Shown here one piece after another: positions 24,723 to 33,786 of a stretch of 64,000 nt of DNA. Under the pieces are notes generated by a model. The model worked only from the letters and a program-made list of their open reading frames with translations, had not been told where the DNA came from and searched no databases. A program made the translations under genes and the position numbers. The DNA comes from Solirubrum koreensis. Its GTDB lineage: Bacteria; Bacteroidota; Bacteroidia; Cytophagales; Hymenobacteraceae. Positions within the stretch are counted from its first letter, which is position 1. The number at the start of each line of letters is the position of its first letter. Where the stretch lies: positions 186,001 to 250,000 of the forward strand of contig NZ_BAABHA010000004.1 of the NCBI RefSeq assembly GCF_039541855.1, written 5' to 3'.

Positions 24723-27500
24723 ATGCAAAAAACCTCTGGAATCCTCCGGCCGCGGTTCGACCGTGAAACCTCTGGTACACGCTTTCTGCCGTTGATGGCG
24801 CAAGTGCTGTTGGTAGTAGTAAGCTTGTTTTCCACCCCGCTTAGTGCGTGGGCGCAACAAGTTCCTAATGTAACGTTTCAGGGCCCCATCACGATTACCC
24901 AAGGCGGTACGTATTCGGGCAATTATCGCAGCAACGACACCAATGTACCGGCTATTCGCATTGCCACTACGCAGCCGGTTATCATTCAAAACAGCATCAT
25001 TGCCAGCGCCGGCGACCTTATTTCGGGCGGTAGCGGCGCCGACCTTACCGTGCGCAACACCCAGGGCTACGGCCTGACGCCCACGGTTGACAACCGCCAC
25101 CGGGGTCGTTTCATTGCCATGAACGACGGCCGTCGCTTAACGGCCGAGTATAACTACATGGAGCACACCTGCGGCATTGTGGTGTACCGCTGGACCGGCG
25201 ACGGTTCGGCCAACCAAACCGTGACGGTTCGTTACAACAAAGCCAAGAACATCGACGGCCGCTTCCGCAACCAAATCGGCGGCACGGCGCAGGAATACAA
25301 CGGCAGCTTCATCGGATTTAACACGGTGCAGGGCATTGCCAACATCGTCGTGGCCTTCAACGAAGTGATTAACACCCCGAACGAATCGGCAACGGGTGAC
25401 ATCATCAACTTCTGGAATTCCTCGGGTACCGCTACCAGCCCGGCGCGGGTGCACGACAACTTTATTAAAGGCGCATACCCCTACCCGGCTACCATGAACA
25501 GCTACTCGGGTACGGGCATTACCACCGACGGCGACGGCTCGACGCCCGCTACCACCACCGCATTTCTGCACGCCTACAACAACCAGTTTGTGGCTACGTC
25601 GAACGCCTCGATGAACATTGCCGCGGGCCACGACGTGTATTATCACCACAACCGCATGGTGACCAGCGCCCTGTTCCCCGATGGCTCGCCCATGCGGGCA
25701 GTGTACGCGGCTACGTCCATCTTTAACGCGTACCAGAAGCCCAGCACGGTTTTCTTTAACAACCGCGTGGAGCACAACACCATCGGCTTCCGTAACCCCG
25801 GCTACACGGTACCCTTCCCCGACCGCCACGACCTGAGCTACGGCAACTGCACGCCCTGCACCAACACCACCCACCTGCCCAACCCCATTACGCTTCAGAC
25901 CGAAGCCAATGAATTCACCCTGTGGCAGCAAAAATTGCAGCAGAACGGCATTACGGTGGGCGCTAACGGTTCGGGCACGGCCCCAACCGTTCCCACCAAC
26001 CAGGCGCCCACGGTTAGCCTCACGAGCCCGGCCGCCAGCACGGTAACAATTGGCCAGGCCCTGGCGCTAGCGGCTACGGCTGCCGATGCCGATGGCACGG
26101 TTGCCCGCGTGGAGTTCTTTAACGGTGCTACCAAGCTGGGCGAAGACACCTCTGCGCCTTACACCCTGAGCTACGCCACCGTAGCGGCTGGTACGCTAAG
26201 CCTCACGGCCAAAGCCACCGACAACGCCGGAGCTTCTACTTCCTCAGCGCCGGTGACGGTAACGGTACAAACGGCTGTTACCCCGCCCCCTACCTCGGGC
26301 AGCTCCACGCTTTACCGCGCCATAAACGTAAACGGCCCGGCCATTACCCTCGACGGAAACACTTGGGAAGCAGGCGCTACGGCCGCTAACGTGCAGATCA
26401 GCGGCACCGCTTTGGTGAACCCCAACGTGGCCCTTGTGCCTTCTACCGACGCGACCCGTTCGGGCATGATTCGCTCTTTCATTTACGATGCTCCGTTGCG
26501 CGCCACCATTGGAAGCGTTCCGAACGGTACGTACAGCGTGTTCCTGCACGTGTTCGAAGACAACAGCCCCGAAACGTTCAGCATTGCCATTGGCGGACAA
26601 ACGGTACTCAGCAACTACAACAGCGGTTCCGCTGGCACGTGGCGGCGGCTGGGTCCCTTCGCGGCCAACGTAACCGATGGCAACCTGCGCATCACCACAT
26701 CGGGTGGCCATGTGAACCTTTCGGGCCTGGAAATTTTCCGCAGCAGCACGACTACCGCGCCCACTACCCCCACCACGCCCACCACTACCCGCTCGCTCTA
26801 CCGTGCCATTAACGTGAACGGCGCGGCTACCACCATCGACGGCATCAGCTACGAAGCCGGCACTGCGCCCGCGAACGTAACGGTTCAAGGCTCCCGCCTG
26901 ACGGCGCCAAGTGTAACGCTGGTGCCCGCCACCGACGCCGCCCGCACCGAAATGATTCGCTCGTTTGTGTGGAGCAACCGCCTGAACTACACCCTGACCA
27001 ACGTACCGGCCGGTACCTACGAGGTGTCGTTCTATGCCTGGGAAGACAATAACGCCGAAACCTTTAGCGTGAGCCTGAACGGCCAGACCGTAGTGAGCAA
27101 CCACAACAGCGGCTCGGCCGGTAGCTGGAGAAAGTTCGGGCCGTTTGCCACCACGGTATCCAACGGCACTATTTCACTGCTAAGCAGCGGCGGCGCCATG
27201 AACCTGTCGGGCATTGAGGTGTTCCGCACCACGGCCGTTACCATTTCCAGTGCCACGGTGCAGGCTTACCCTAACCCGTTCGTGGATCAGCTGAACGTAA
27301 TGCTCACGCTGGCCCAAGCCGAAACCGTAACCCTGGCACTCTACAACGGCTCGGGCATTGAGGTGCAGCGCAGCAACGTAGCGGCCTCGGCTGGCAGCAG
27401 TACGGCTACGCTTAACGTTACCGCCTTGCCCACTGGCCTTTACGTTCTGCGCATTCTTACAGGCTCGCTCAGCGGCCAAACCATTCAGTTGCGGAAGTAA
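24723..27500 (+). CDS. T9SS-secreted multidomain surface protein: beta-helix, Ig-like, two malectin-like domains, sorting domain
   Basis: A 925-residue secreted protein. The order is: signal peptide ending SAWAQ (about 1-40); beta-helix domain (about 45-420) paralogous to the product of the gene at 22564; a bacterial Ig-like domain (about 425-520, NQAPTVSLTSPA...VARVEFFNGATKLGED); two malectin-like carbohydrate-binding domains starting near 529 and 692, both opening LYRAINVNG and closing with an LSG-(L/I)E-(I/V)FR motif; and a C-terminal T9SS type A sorting domain from about 845 (AYPNPFVDQLNV...LPTGLYVLRI). It should be exported through the outer membrane and anchored or released. Carbohydrate-binding modules and location suggest it acts on or anchors the polysaccharide. 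It has its own promoter and terminator. Confidence 0.9.
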   Translation: MQKTSGILRPRFDRETSGTRFLPLMAQVLLVVVSLFSTPLSAWAQQVPNVTFQGPITITQGGTYSGNYRSNDTNVPAIRIATTQPVIIQNSIIASAGDLISGGSGADLTVRNTQGYGLTPTVDNRHRGRFIAMNDGRRLTAEYNYMEHTCGIVVYRWTGDGSANQTVTVRYNKAKNIDGRFRNQIGGTAQEYNGSFIGFNTVQGIANIVVAFNEVINTPNESATGDIINFWNSSGTATSPARVHDNFIKGAYPYPATMNSYSGTGITTDGDGSTPATTTAFLHAYNNQFVATSNASMNIAAGHDVYYHHNRMVTSALFPDGSPMRAVYAATSIFNAYQKPSTVFFNNRVEHNTIGFRNPGYTVPFPDRHDLSYGNCTPCTNTTHLPNPITLQTEANEFTLWQQKLQQNGITVGANGSGTAPTVPTNQAPTVSLTSPAASTVTIGQALALAATAADADGTVARVEFFNGATKLGEDTSAPYTLSYATVAAGTLSLTAKATDNAGASTSSAPVTVTVQTAVTPPPTSGSSTLYRAINVNGPAITLDGNTWEAGATAANVQISGTALVNPNVALVPSTDATRSGMIRSFIYDAPLRATIGSVPNGTYSVFLHVFEDNSPETFSIAIGGQTVLSNYNSGSAGTWRRLGPFAANVTDGNLRITTSGGHVNLSGLEIFRSSTTTAPTTPTTPTTTRSLYRAINVNGAATTIDGISYEAGTAPANVTVQGSRLTAPSVTLVPATDAARTEMIRSFVWSNRLNYTLTNVPAGTYEVSFYAWEDNNAETFSVSLNGQTVVSNHNSGSAGSWRKFGPFATTVSNGTISLLSSGGAMNLSGIEVFRTTAVTISSATVQAYPNPFVDQLNVMLTLAQAETVTLALYNGSGIEVQRSNVAASAGSSTATLNVTALPTGLYVLRILTGSLSGQTIQLRK

Positions 27501-27510
27501 ACCTTCCGTC

Positions 27511-27569
27511 AGACCGTCCTCCACCACGGTCTACCAGACCCGGTTGCGCAAGCGGCCGGGTCTTTTTTT
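27511..27569 (+). terminator. Double hairpin terminator after the T9SS protein gene
   Basis: A first stem (AGACCG at 27511-27516 with CGGTCT at 27527-27532) is followed by AGACCCGG (27536-27543) pairing with CCGGGTCT (27556-27563) and a T7 tract. The second hairpin is a textbook rho-independent terminator. Confidence 0.88.
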
Positions 27570-27716
27570 GTGCTTTATCTTAATAATATAACTATTGAAA
27601 TAATTTATTTAAATTAATCGGACACTACTATTGGAATTACAGTTATAAATACAATTATTTGATGGCAAAGTTCTAAGAAAGCCAATTTCGCCATCTTCCA
27701 CTACTCCACCACTCGT

Positions 27717-28829
27717 ATGAAGCGCGCACTCATTACCGGTATAACCGGGCAAGACGGGGCCTACCTGGCCGAACTGCTGCTGAGCAAGGGCTACGAGGTG
27801 CACGGCATCAAGCGCCGCAGCTCCCTGCTCAACACCGACCGCATCGACCACCTCTACCAGGACCCGCACGAGCCGGACATCCGTTTTGTGCTGCACTACG
27901 GCGACCTGTCGGACGCCACCAACCTGATCCGCATCGTGCAGGAAGTGCAGCCCGACGAGATTTACAACCTCGGGGCCATGTCGCACGTGAAGGTGTCCTT
28001 TGACACGCCCGAGTACACGGCCGACGTGGACGGGGTGGGCACGCTGCGCCTGCTCGAGGCCATTCGCATTCTGGGCCTTACCCACAAAACGCGCATTTAT
28101 CAGGCCTCCACCTCCGAGCTGTACGGGCTGGTGCAGCAGGTCCCGCAGAGCGAGGCCACGCCCTTTTACCCGCGCAGCCCGTACGCCGTGGCCAAGCTCT
28201 ACGCCTACTGGATTACGGTGAACTACCGCGAGGCCTACGGCATGTACGCCTGCAACGGCATCCTGTTCAACCACGAAAGCCCGCGCCGCGGCGAAACGTT
28301 TGTGACGCGCAAAATCACGCGGGCCGCCGCCCGCATTGCCCTGGGCCTGCAGGACAAGCTGTACCTGGGCAACCTGGACGCCAAGCGCGACTGGGGCCAC
28401 GCCAAGGACTACGTGGAGGCCATGTGGCGCATGCTGCAGCAGGACCAGCCCGAGGACTTCGTTATTGCCACCGGCGTCACCACCACCGTGCGCGACTTCG
28501 TGCGCCAGGCCTTCCGCGAGCTGGGCATTGAGCTGACGTTTTTTGGCGAAGGCGCCGACGAAACAGGCCACGTAGTAGCTTGCCACAACCCCGAGTTTCA
28601 GCTGCCGCTGGGCCAGGAGGTGGTGGCCGTGGACGCCGCCTACTTCCGCCCCACCGAAGTGGAGCTGCTCATCGGCGACCCCACCAAGGCGCACGAAAAG
28701 CTGGGCTGGAAACCGCGCTACGACCTCGGGGCGCTGGTGGCCGACATGGTACAGGCCGATTTGGAGCTCTTCCGCCGCGACGCCACCCTGCGGGAAGCCG
28801 GTCACCAGGTACTGAATTACTACGAATAG
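27717..28829 (+). CDS. gmd: GDP-mannose 4,6-dehydratase
   Basis: A 370-residue short-chain dehydrogenase/reductase converting GDP-mannose to GDP-4-keto-6-deoxymannose, the first step to GDP-L-fucose. The NADP-binding motif is TGITGQDGAYLAELL at 7-21. Active-site residues Thr132/Glu134 (QASTSELYG) and Tyr156-x3-Lys160 (SPYAVAK) are present, as is the HESPRRGE-FVTRKI segment peculiar to Gmd. Length matches the family. It follows an AT-rich spacer and precedes fcl by 101 bp. The gene is visibly GC-richer than its neighbours. Confidence 0.97.
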   Translation: MKRALITGITGQDGAYLAELLLSKGYEVHGIKRRSSLLNTDRIDHLYQDPHEPDIRFVLHYGDLSDATNLIRIVQEVQPDEIYNLGAMSHVKVSFDTPEYTADVDGVGTLRLLEAIRILGLTHKTRIYQASTSELYGLVQQVPQSEATPFYPRSPYAVAKLYAYWITVNYREAYGMYACNGILFNHESPRRGETFVTRKITRAAARIALGLQDKLYLGNLDAKRDWGHAKDYVEAMWRMLQQDQPEDFVIATGVTTTVRDFVRQAFRELGIELTFFGEGADETGHVVACHNPEFQLPLGQEVVAVDAAYFRPTEVELLIGDPTKAHEKLGWKPRYDLGALVADMVQADLELFRRDATLREAGHQVLNYYE

Positions 28830-28930
28830 GGCACGCCTACTTTCTGCGGCCAGGTCATACGGTGACTGCACTGCCAAGTAGCAACTACCGCCTGTGCGGC
28901 TTTTCAGCCTCTCCACCTCATCGTTCTCCA

Positions 28931-29875
28931 ATGGATCTTACCGCCCGAATTTACATCGCCGGCCACCGCGGCATGGTGGGCTCGGCTTTGGTGCGCCGTT
29001 TGCGCGCCGCCGGCTACACCAACCTGTTGCTGCGCACCTCTCAGGAACTGGACTTGCGCAACCAAGCCGCCGTGGAGCAGTTTTTTGCCGCCGAGCAGCC
29101 CGAGTACGTGCTGCTGGCGGCCGCCAAAGTGGGCGGCATTCAGGCTAACAACGTCTACCGCGCCGACTTTCTGCAGGACAACTTGCTGATTCAGTGCAAC
29201 GTGATTGGGGCCAGCCACCGCCACGGCGTGCGCAAGCTGTTGTTCCTGGGGTCTTCGTGCATTTACCCCAAGCTGGCGCCCCAGCCCATTAAGGAGGAAT
29301 ACCTCTTAACGGGGCCGCTGGAGCCCACCAACGAACCGTACGCCCTGGCCAAAATAGCGGGCCTGAAGCTCTGCGAGGCCTACCGCGACCAGCACGGCAG
29401 CTCGTTCATCACGGCCATGCCCACCAACCTCTACGGCCCGAACGACAACTACGACCTGCACAGCTCCCACGTATTGCCGGCCCTGCTGCGCAAGTTCACC
29501 GAGGCCGTGCAACTGGGCATGCCGCAGGTGGAAGTGTGGGGCTCGGGCACGCCGCGCCGCGAGTTTTTGCACGTCGACGACCTAGCCGACGCTTGCCTGC
29601 ACCTGCTGCTGCACTACGACGGCCGCGAACCGGTGAACGTGGGCACCGGCCAGGACCTCACCATCCGGGAGCTGGCCGAGCTGGTGGCGCAGCTCACCGG
29701 CTTTACCGGGCGCCTGGTGTTCGACCCGAGCAAACCCGACGGCACCCCGCGCAAGCTCCTGGATGTAAGCAAACTCCACGCTTTGGGCTGGAAGCACCGC
29801 ATTGAGCTTACCGAGGGTGTGCGCCAGGTACTGGCCGAGGCCACCTCGCTGGCCAATGCGCCTGTGCTGTCATAA
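28931..29875 (+). CDS. fcl: GDP-L-fucose synthase
   Basis: A 314-residue epimerase/reductase making GDP-L-fucose from the Gmd product. The N-terminus RIYIAGHRGMVGSALVRRL is diagnostic. The catalytic residues align with E. coli Fcl: Ser108/Cys110 in LGSSCIYP, Tyr137 and Lys141 in EPYALAKIAG, and the downstream NLYGPNDNYDLHSSHVLPAL block. ATG 28931 restores the usual N-terminus; the longer frame overlaps gmd. Together with gmd it supplies GDP-fucose, probably for the GT11-like enzyme encoded at 21650. Confidence 0.97.
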   Translation: MDLTARIYIAGHRGMVGSALVRRLRAAGYTNLLLRTSQELDLRNQAAVEQFFAAEQPEYVLLAAAKVGGIQANNVYRADFLQDNLLIQCNVIGASHRHGVRKLLFLGSSCIYPKLAPQPIKEEYLLTGPLEPTNEPYALAKIAGLKLCEAYRDQHGSSFITAMPTNLYGPNDNYDLHSSHVLPALLRKFTEAVQLGMPQVEVWGSGTPRREFLHVDDLADACLHLLLHYDGREPVNVGTGQDLTIRELAELVAQLTGFTGRLVFDPSKPDGTPRKLLDVSKLHALGWKHRIELTEGVRQVLAEATSLANAPVLS

Positions 29876-29926
29876 TACCCGGTTAGCCCGACGTATTAGT
29901 TTCCCGTCCACTTCCCTTTCTGAGCT

Positions 29927-31174
29927 ATGCACCACGTACTACACCGCGCGCAACGCCGAGCCGGGCGTATCCTTCGCGAACTGGTTCCCTATAACCGGCG
30001 GTACCGCCCTGTGGGTGTGCACTCCAGCAGCCGCCAGCTGGCCACGCTGCCCAACAGCGGCGCTAGCTATTATGAGGTAATACCGGCGCACACCTCGTAT
30101 CTGAATATGCCCGACGCTTTTTATGAGCAGGCCTCCACGTACGGCGGCAGCCTGCACAGCAAGCCCAATCGTCAGGAAGCAGTTCCCGCGGCGTTTGTGC
30201 TGGAATTACGCCAAGGCCGCGTGTATGCCGATAACAACGACAGCGTGGCGGTTATATCGGCCGATAACAAGCTGGTGGGCGACGCCTCGTTTCAATACAC
30301 GAACAAGACCTGGGACACCATTCAGCCCGAAGACAACAACATTTTTCGGCAGAGCTACTTCCTGGAGCCCGAGCGCATAAATGGCACCGTGTGCAGCCTG
30401 CTGTCGGGCGGCGGTGCGGCCATTGGCAACTACTACCACTGGATGATTGACTCGGTACCGCGGCTGCATTTGCTGAAAGAAACCGGCCAGCTGAAAAGCG
30501 TCGATTACTTTCTGGTGTACGACCGGCAGCTTCGCTTCGTGCAGGAAACGCTGGTGGCGCTGGGCATCCGCCCCGAACAGCTTATCGATGTTGCCACGCA
30601 CCGCCACGTGCAGGCCGATCGACTGCTGGTAACCTCGCCGGTACGCGGAAACGGCGCCCACACCCCCAGCTGGGCCTGCGACTTTCTGAAAGCAGCTTAC
30701 CAGCCGGCTCCTTTGCCCTTGGGGCAGGAGCGCAAGTTCAGTCCGCTGGTGTACATCAGTCGGCGCGACGCCGATACCCGTCAGGTACTGAATAAGGACG
30801 CTGTGGAGGATTTGCTGAGCCAGTACGGCTTCGAAACCTACGTGCTCAGCCCCATGAGTTTTGCCGATAAGGTAGAGCTGTTTGCCGGCGCCCGGGCCAT
30901 TGTGTCTACGGTAGGCGCGGGCATGACCAACCTGGTATTCTGCGCCCCCGGCACGCCCCTGCTAGAGCTGTTTCCGCAGGGCTTCGTAGTGCCCGATTTC
31001 CTCGAGCTTTCGTCTCGGGTAGGCCTCGATTACCACTGGATGGTGTGCCCGAACCTGCGGCCAGCCACGGATCTGGGCGACGCGCGCCGTGAAGATCTGA
31101 CGGTAAACATTGAAGAGTTGCGCCGGCAGCTGGACTTGCTCCAGCTTCATGAAGCGGTAGCGGCTACGGCCTAA
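29927..31174 (+). CDS. Glycosyltransferase family 61 (DUF563) protein
   Basis: A 415-residue protein of the GT61/DUF563 family found in bacterial capsule and exopolysaccharide loci. The diagnostic block NYYHWMIDSVPRLHLLKE is present near residues 167-184. The C-terminal donor region VYISRRDADTR, then LFAGARAIVSTVGAGMTNLVFCAPGTPLLELFP, matches family 61. Plant members transfer xylose or arabinose. The UDP-pentose-type genes 3-5 kb downstream make a pentose donor attractive, but this is inference. Confidence 0.88.
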   Translation: MHHVLHRAQRRAGRILRELVPYNRRYRPVGVHSSSRQLATLPNSGASYYEVIPAHTSYLNMPDAFYEQASTYGGSLHSKPNRQEAVPAAFVLELRQGRVYADNNDSVAVISADNKLVGDASFQYTNKTWDTIQPEDNNIFRQSYFLEPERINGTVCSLLSGGGAAIGNYYHWMIDSVPRLHLLKETGQLKSVDYFLVYDRQLRFVQETLVALGIRPEQLIDVATHRHVQADRLLVTSPVRGNGAHTPSWACDFLKAAYQPAPLPLGQERKFSPLVYISRRDADTRQVLNKDAVEDLLSQYGFETYVLSPMSFADKVELFAGARAIVSTVGAGMTNLVFCAPGTPLLELFPQGFVVPDFLELSSRVGLDYHWMVCPNLRPATDLGDARREDLTVNIEELRRQLDLLQLHEAVAATA

Positions 31175-31265
31175 CGAAACGGCTTTACGGCCAAGACAAG
31201 CCGTGACCCTGCCTCCCCTTTAACCCCGAGTGGAATCCTTCCTCTGCTCACAGTCCACTTCTGCC

Positions 31266-32291
31266 ATGACTCTGCTCTCCATCGTTACCTGGAACAGCGC
31301 CGACAGCATCGAAGACTGCCTGCAGTCGGTACTGGCCCAAACTCACGCGGGCTTCACGGTATGGGTGGTCGATAACGCCTCTACCGACGATACCTGCGCC
31401 CGCGTGGCCGCCCTTGCCGCCACCGATACCCGCATTCAGCTGCACCCCTTACCCGAAAACACCGGCTTTTGCGGCGGCCATAACTACGTGCTCGACCGCA
31501 CGGAATCCGATGCCGTGCTGCTGGTAAACCCCGATGTGGTGCTGCCGCCCGATTACCTGGCCCGCGCCTTGGCCGTGCTGCACTCCGATGAGCGCATCGG
31601 CACGGTGTGTGGCGTGCTGTTGCAGTCTACCGATGTCGACCCGGTCGTGGACTCGGCGGGCATGGTGGCGCTGCCCGGTGGCCGGTTTGCGTTGCGTCAC
31701 CACGGCCGGCCGTTGAGCAGCGTTCGGTTTGCGGCCAAAGTGGAGGATGTGCCCGGCGCCGACGGCGCCCTACCCCTGTACCGCCGCCGCTTTATCGACG
31801 ACTTACGCGTGGAAGGCGCTTTCTTCGACGCCCGCTTCTTTGCGCACAAAGAAGACTGGGACATATCCTGGCGCAGCCAACTTTACGGGTGGCGCACAGT
31901 ACTGGCCACGCAGTGCCACGCCTTACACCCACGCCACTTCCGCCCTTCGGATCTGCGCCTGCGCCTGCGCCTGAACGGCGCCATGAAAGCCGACGCAGTA
32001 AAAAACCAATTGCTGTTGCTGCTAAAAAATCCCACGCCCCAGCAGCTTCCGGGCTTGTGGTTACGCGCTTTGCCGCGCCAGGTAGCTATTCTGCTGTTTG
32101 CGCTGCTGCTGGAACCTCGCTCGTTGCGAGCCTACAGCTACCTGTGGCGTAACTGGCGTGCGGCATGGAATGCCCGGCGACAGATACAGACCCGGGCGGC
32201 CCGCGGATGGCAGCCTGCTGCCTTCACTGTTCAGCCAACACTTCCGGCTGCCATTATCCAGCAACTACACACAGTGGCTGCGTCAGCGTAA
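31266..32291 (+). CDS. Glycosyltransferase family 2
   Basis: A 341-residue GT-A transferase of the rhamnosyltransferase-like branch: LSIVTWNSADSIEDCLQSV, VVDNASTDDT, NTGFCGGHNY and the metal site LLVNPDVVLP. A later EGAFFDARFFAHKEDWDISWR is the usual acceptor/base region. ATG 31266 is chosen; a GTG 36 bp upstream adds 12 residues unlike the family N-terminus. The C-terminal 100 residues are Arg-rich and amphipathic, probably membrane-associated. The gene is followed by an AT-rich 140-bp spacer. Confidence 0.9.
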   Translation: MTLLSIVTWNSADSIEDCLQSVLAQTHAGFTVWVVDNASTDDTCARVAALAATDTRIQLHPLPENTGFCGGHNYVLDRTESDAVLLVNPDVVLPPDYLARALAVLHSDERIGTVCGVLLQSTDVDPVVDSAGMVALPGGRFALRHHGRPLSSVRFAAKVEDVPGADGALPLYRRRFIDDLRVEGAFFDARFFAHKEDWDISWRSQLYGWRTVLATQCHALHPRHFRPSDLRLRLRLNGAMKADAVKNQLLLLLKNPTPQQLPGLWLRALPRQVAILLFALLLEPRSLRAYSYLWRNWRAAWNARRQIQTRAARGWQPAAFTVQPTLPAAIIQQLHTVAASA

Positions 32292-32433
32292 AGCACGCCG
32301 GCACTGCGTTCTTATCCATATGCTGCAGCCAATTTTTAAACACCCATTTTTATCAATAATCATATTAATAATAGTACATTATCAGCCATAAGCCAGATCG
32401 ACAAGAGTTCCTCCACCTCATTTTTATTTTCAC

Positions 32434-33747
32434 ATGTTCATTCTTGATACCGCGCTAAAAGCCCGGCAGCAAGCCGGTAAGCCCATTCGGGTGGGTTTGT
32501 GGGGCGCCGGCGAAATGGCCAAAGGCATGGTCAACCAAGTCATGCGCTACACGCCGGGCATGGAAGTGGCTGTTATTGCCAACCGCACCCTCAGCAAAGC
32601 CCACGAAGCCTTCGAGTATACCGGCCACACAGCGCAGGAATGCTCTGATCTAGCCTCGCTGCAAGCCTGTGTTTCCGGGGGCGGTTTTGCCGTCACCTCG
32701 AATGCCGAGCTTCTGTGCGAAGTGGAGGGCTTGGATTTGCTGGTGGAATGCACCGGCACCATTCACTACGCCGCCAACCTCATCATGAAAGCCATTGAGC
32801 ACAAGCGGCACGTGCTCATGTTCAACCCCGAAGTCGACGCCACCATCGGGCCCATTTTGAAAGTGTACGCCGACAAAGCCGGCGTAATGCTCAGCGGCTG
32901 CGACGGCGACCAGCCCGGCGTTATCATGAACCTGTACCGGTTTGTGAAGGGCCTGGGGCTGACGCCGCTGCTGTGCGGCAACATCAAAGGGCTGCAGGAT
33001 TTTTACCGCAACCCCACCACGCAAGCCAGTTTCGCCGCCCGCTGGCAGCTCACGCCCGAAATGGTGACCTGCTTTGCCGACGGTACCAAGATTTCCATTG
33101 AGCAGGCCTGCGTGGCCAACGCCACCGGCATGGGCGTGGCCCAGCGCGGTATGCTCGGCTACACCCACGACGGCCACATCGACGACATGGTAGACCGCTA
33201 CGATGTAGACGAATTGAAGCGCCTCGGCGGCATTGTGGACTACGTGGTGGGCCCCAAGCCCGGCCCCGGCGTGTTCGTGTACGCCACCACCGACGACCCC
33301 AAAACCAAGCACTACCTCGAGTACGGCAAGCTGGGCCCCGGCCCGCTGTACAGCTTCTACACGCCCTACCACCTCATTTACGCCGAAATTCCGATGTCCA
33401 TTGCCCGCATGGTGCTGTTCCAGGACATTATTATGGCGCCGCTGGGCGGACCGGTAGTGGAGGTAATTACCCTGGCCAAAACGCCGCTGCAAGCCGGACA
33501 GACACTTGATGGCTTGGGTGGCTACCACACCTACGGGCAGTGCGAAAACGCCGAAACCGCCCGCCTGGAAAACCTGCTGCCCGTGGGCCTGGCCGAAGGC
33601 TGCGTGCTCAAGCACGACCTCCCACGCGACCACGCCCTCACCTTCGACGACGTGATTCTGCCGCCCGATAACCTGGTGCAGCGCCTTTACCGCGAACAAA
33701 ACGCCCTGTTTTTTCCCGAGCTGCAAGCCAAAGCAGTTTTGGCCTAA
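32434..33747 (+). CDS. NAD(P)-dependent oxidoreductase with C-terminal SAF domain
   Basis: A 437-residue protein of the homoserine-dehydrogenase-like / SAF-domain group. The Rossmann motif is VGLWGAGEMAKGM at 20-32. The middle has LLVECTGTIHYAANLIMKA and GCDGDQPGVIMNLYRFVKGL. The C-terminal 90 residues (from VVEVITLAKTPLQAGQTLDG) look like an SAF (antifreeze/sialate-synthase-like) domain. Members occur in surface-sugar loci and their substrate is generally not known. It precedes a UDP-xylose-synthase-like gene and a UDP-glucose dehydrogenase gene, so a role on a UDP-pentose or keto-sugar is inferred, not shown. Confidence 0.8.
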   Translation: MFILDTALKARQQAGKPIRVGLWGAGEMAKGMVNQVMRYTPGMEVAVIANRTLSKAHEAFEYTGHTAQECSDLASLQACVSGGGFAVTSNAELLCEVEGLDLLVECTGTIHYAANLIMKAIEHKRHVLMFNPEVDATIGPILKVYADKAGVMLSGCDGDQPGVIMNLYRFVKGLGLTPLLCGNIKGLQDFYRNPTTQASFAARWQLTPEMVTCFADGTKISIEQACVANATGMGVAQRGMLGYTHDGHIDDMVDRYDVDELKRLGGIVDYVVGPKPGPGVFVYATTDDPKTKHYLEYGKLGPGPLYSFYTPYHLIYAEIPMSIARMVLFQDIIMAPLGGPVVEVITLAKTPLQAGQTLDGLGGYHTYGQCENAETARLENLLPVGLAEGCVLKHDLPRDHALTFDDVILPPDNLVQRLYREQNALFFPELQAKAVLA

Positions 33748-33786
33748 CGGACGGCTACTTCCCCTCCACCTATTTGCCTTTGCGCC

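Noticed and set aside
27609..28931. A 440-codon open frame on the minus strand opposite gmd
   Set aside because: It exists only because gmd is GC-rich with G/C at third positions. Its translation is Val/Gly/His/Gln-rich with no domain, while the plus strand encodes a textbook Gmd.
32650..33726. A 358-codon minus-strand frame opposite the SAF-domain oxidoreductase gene
   Set aside because: Low-complexity His/Val/Gly translation; antisense shadow of a well-formed Rossmann protein gene.
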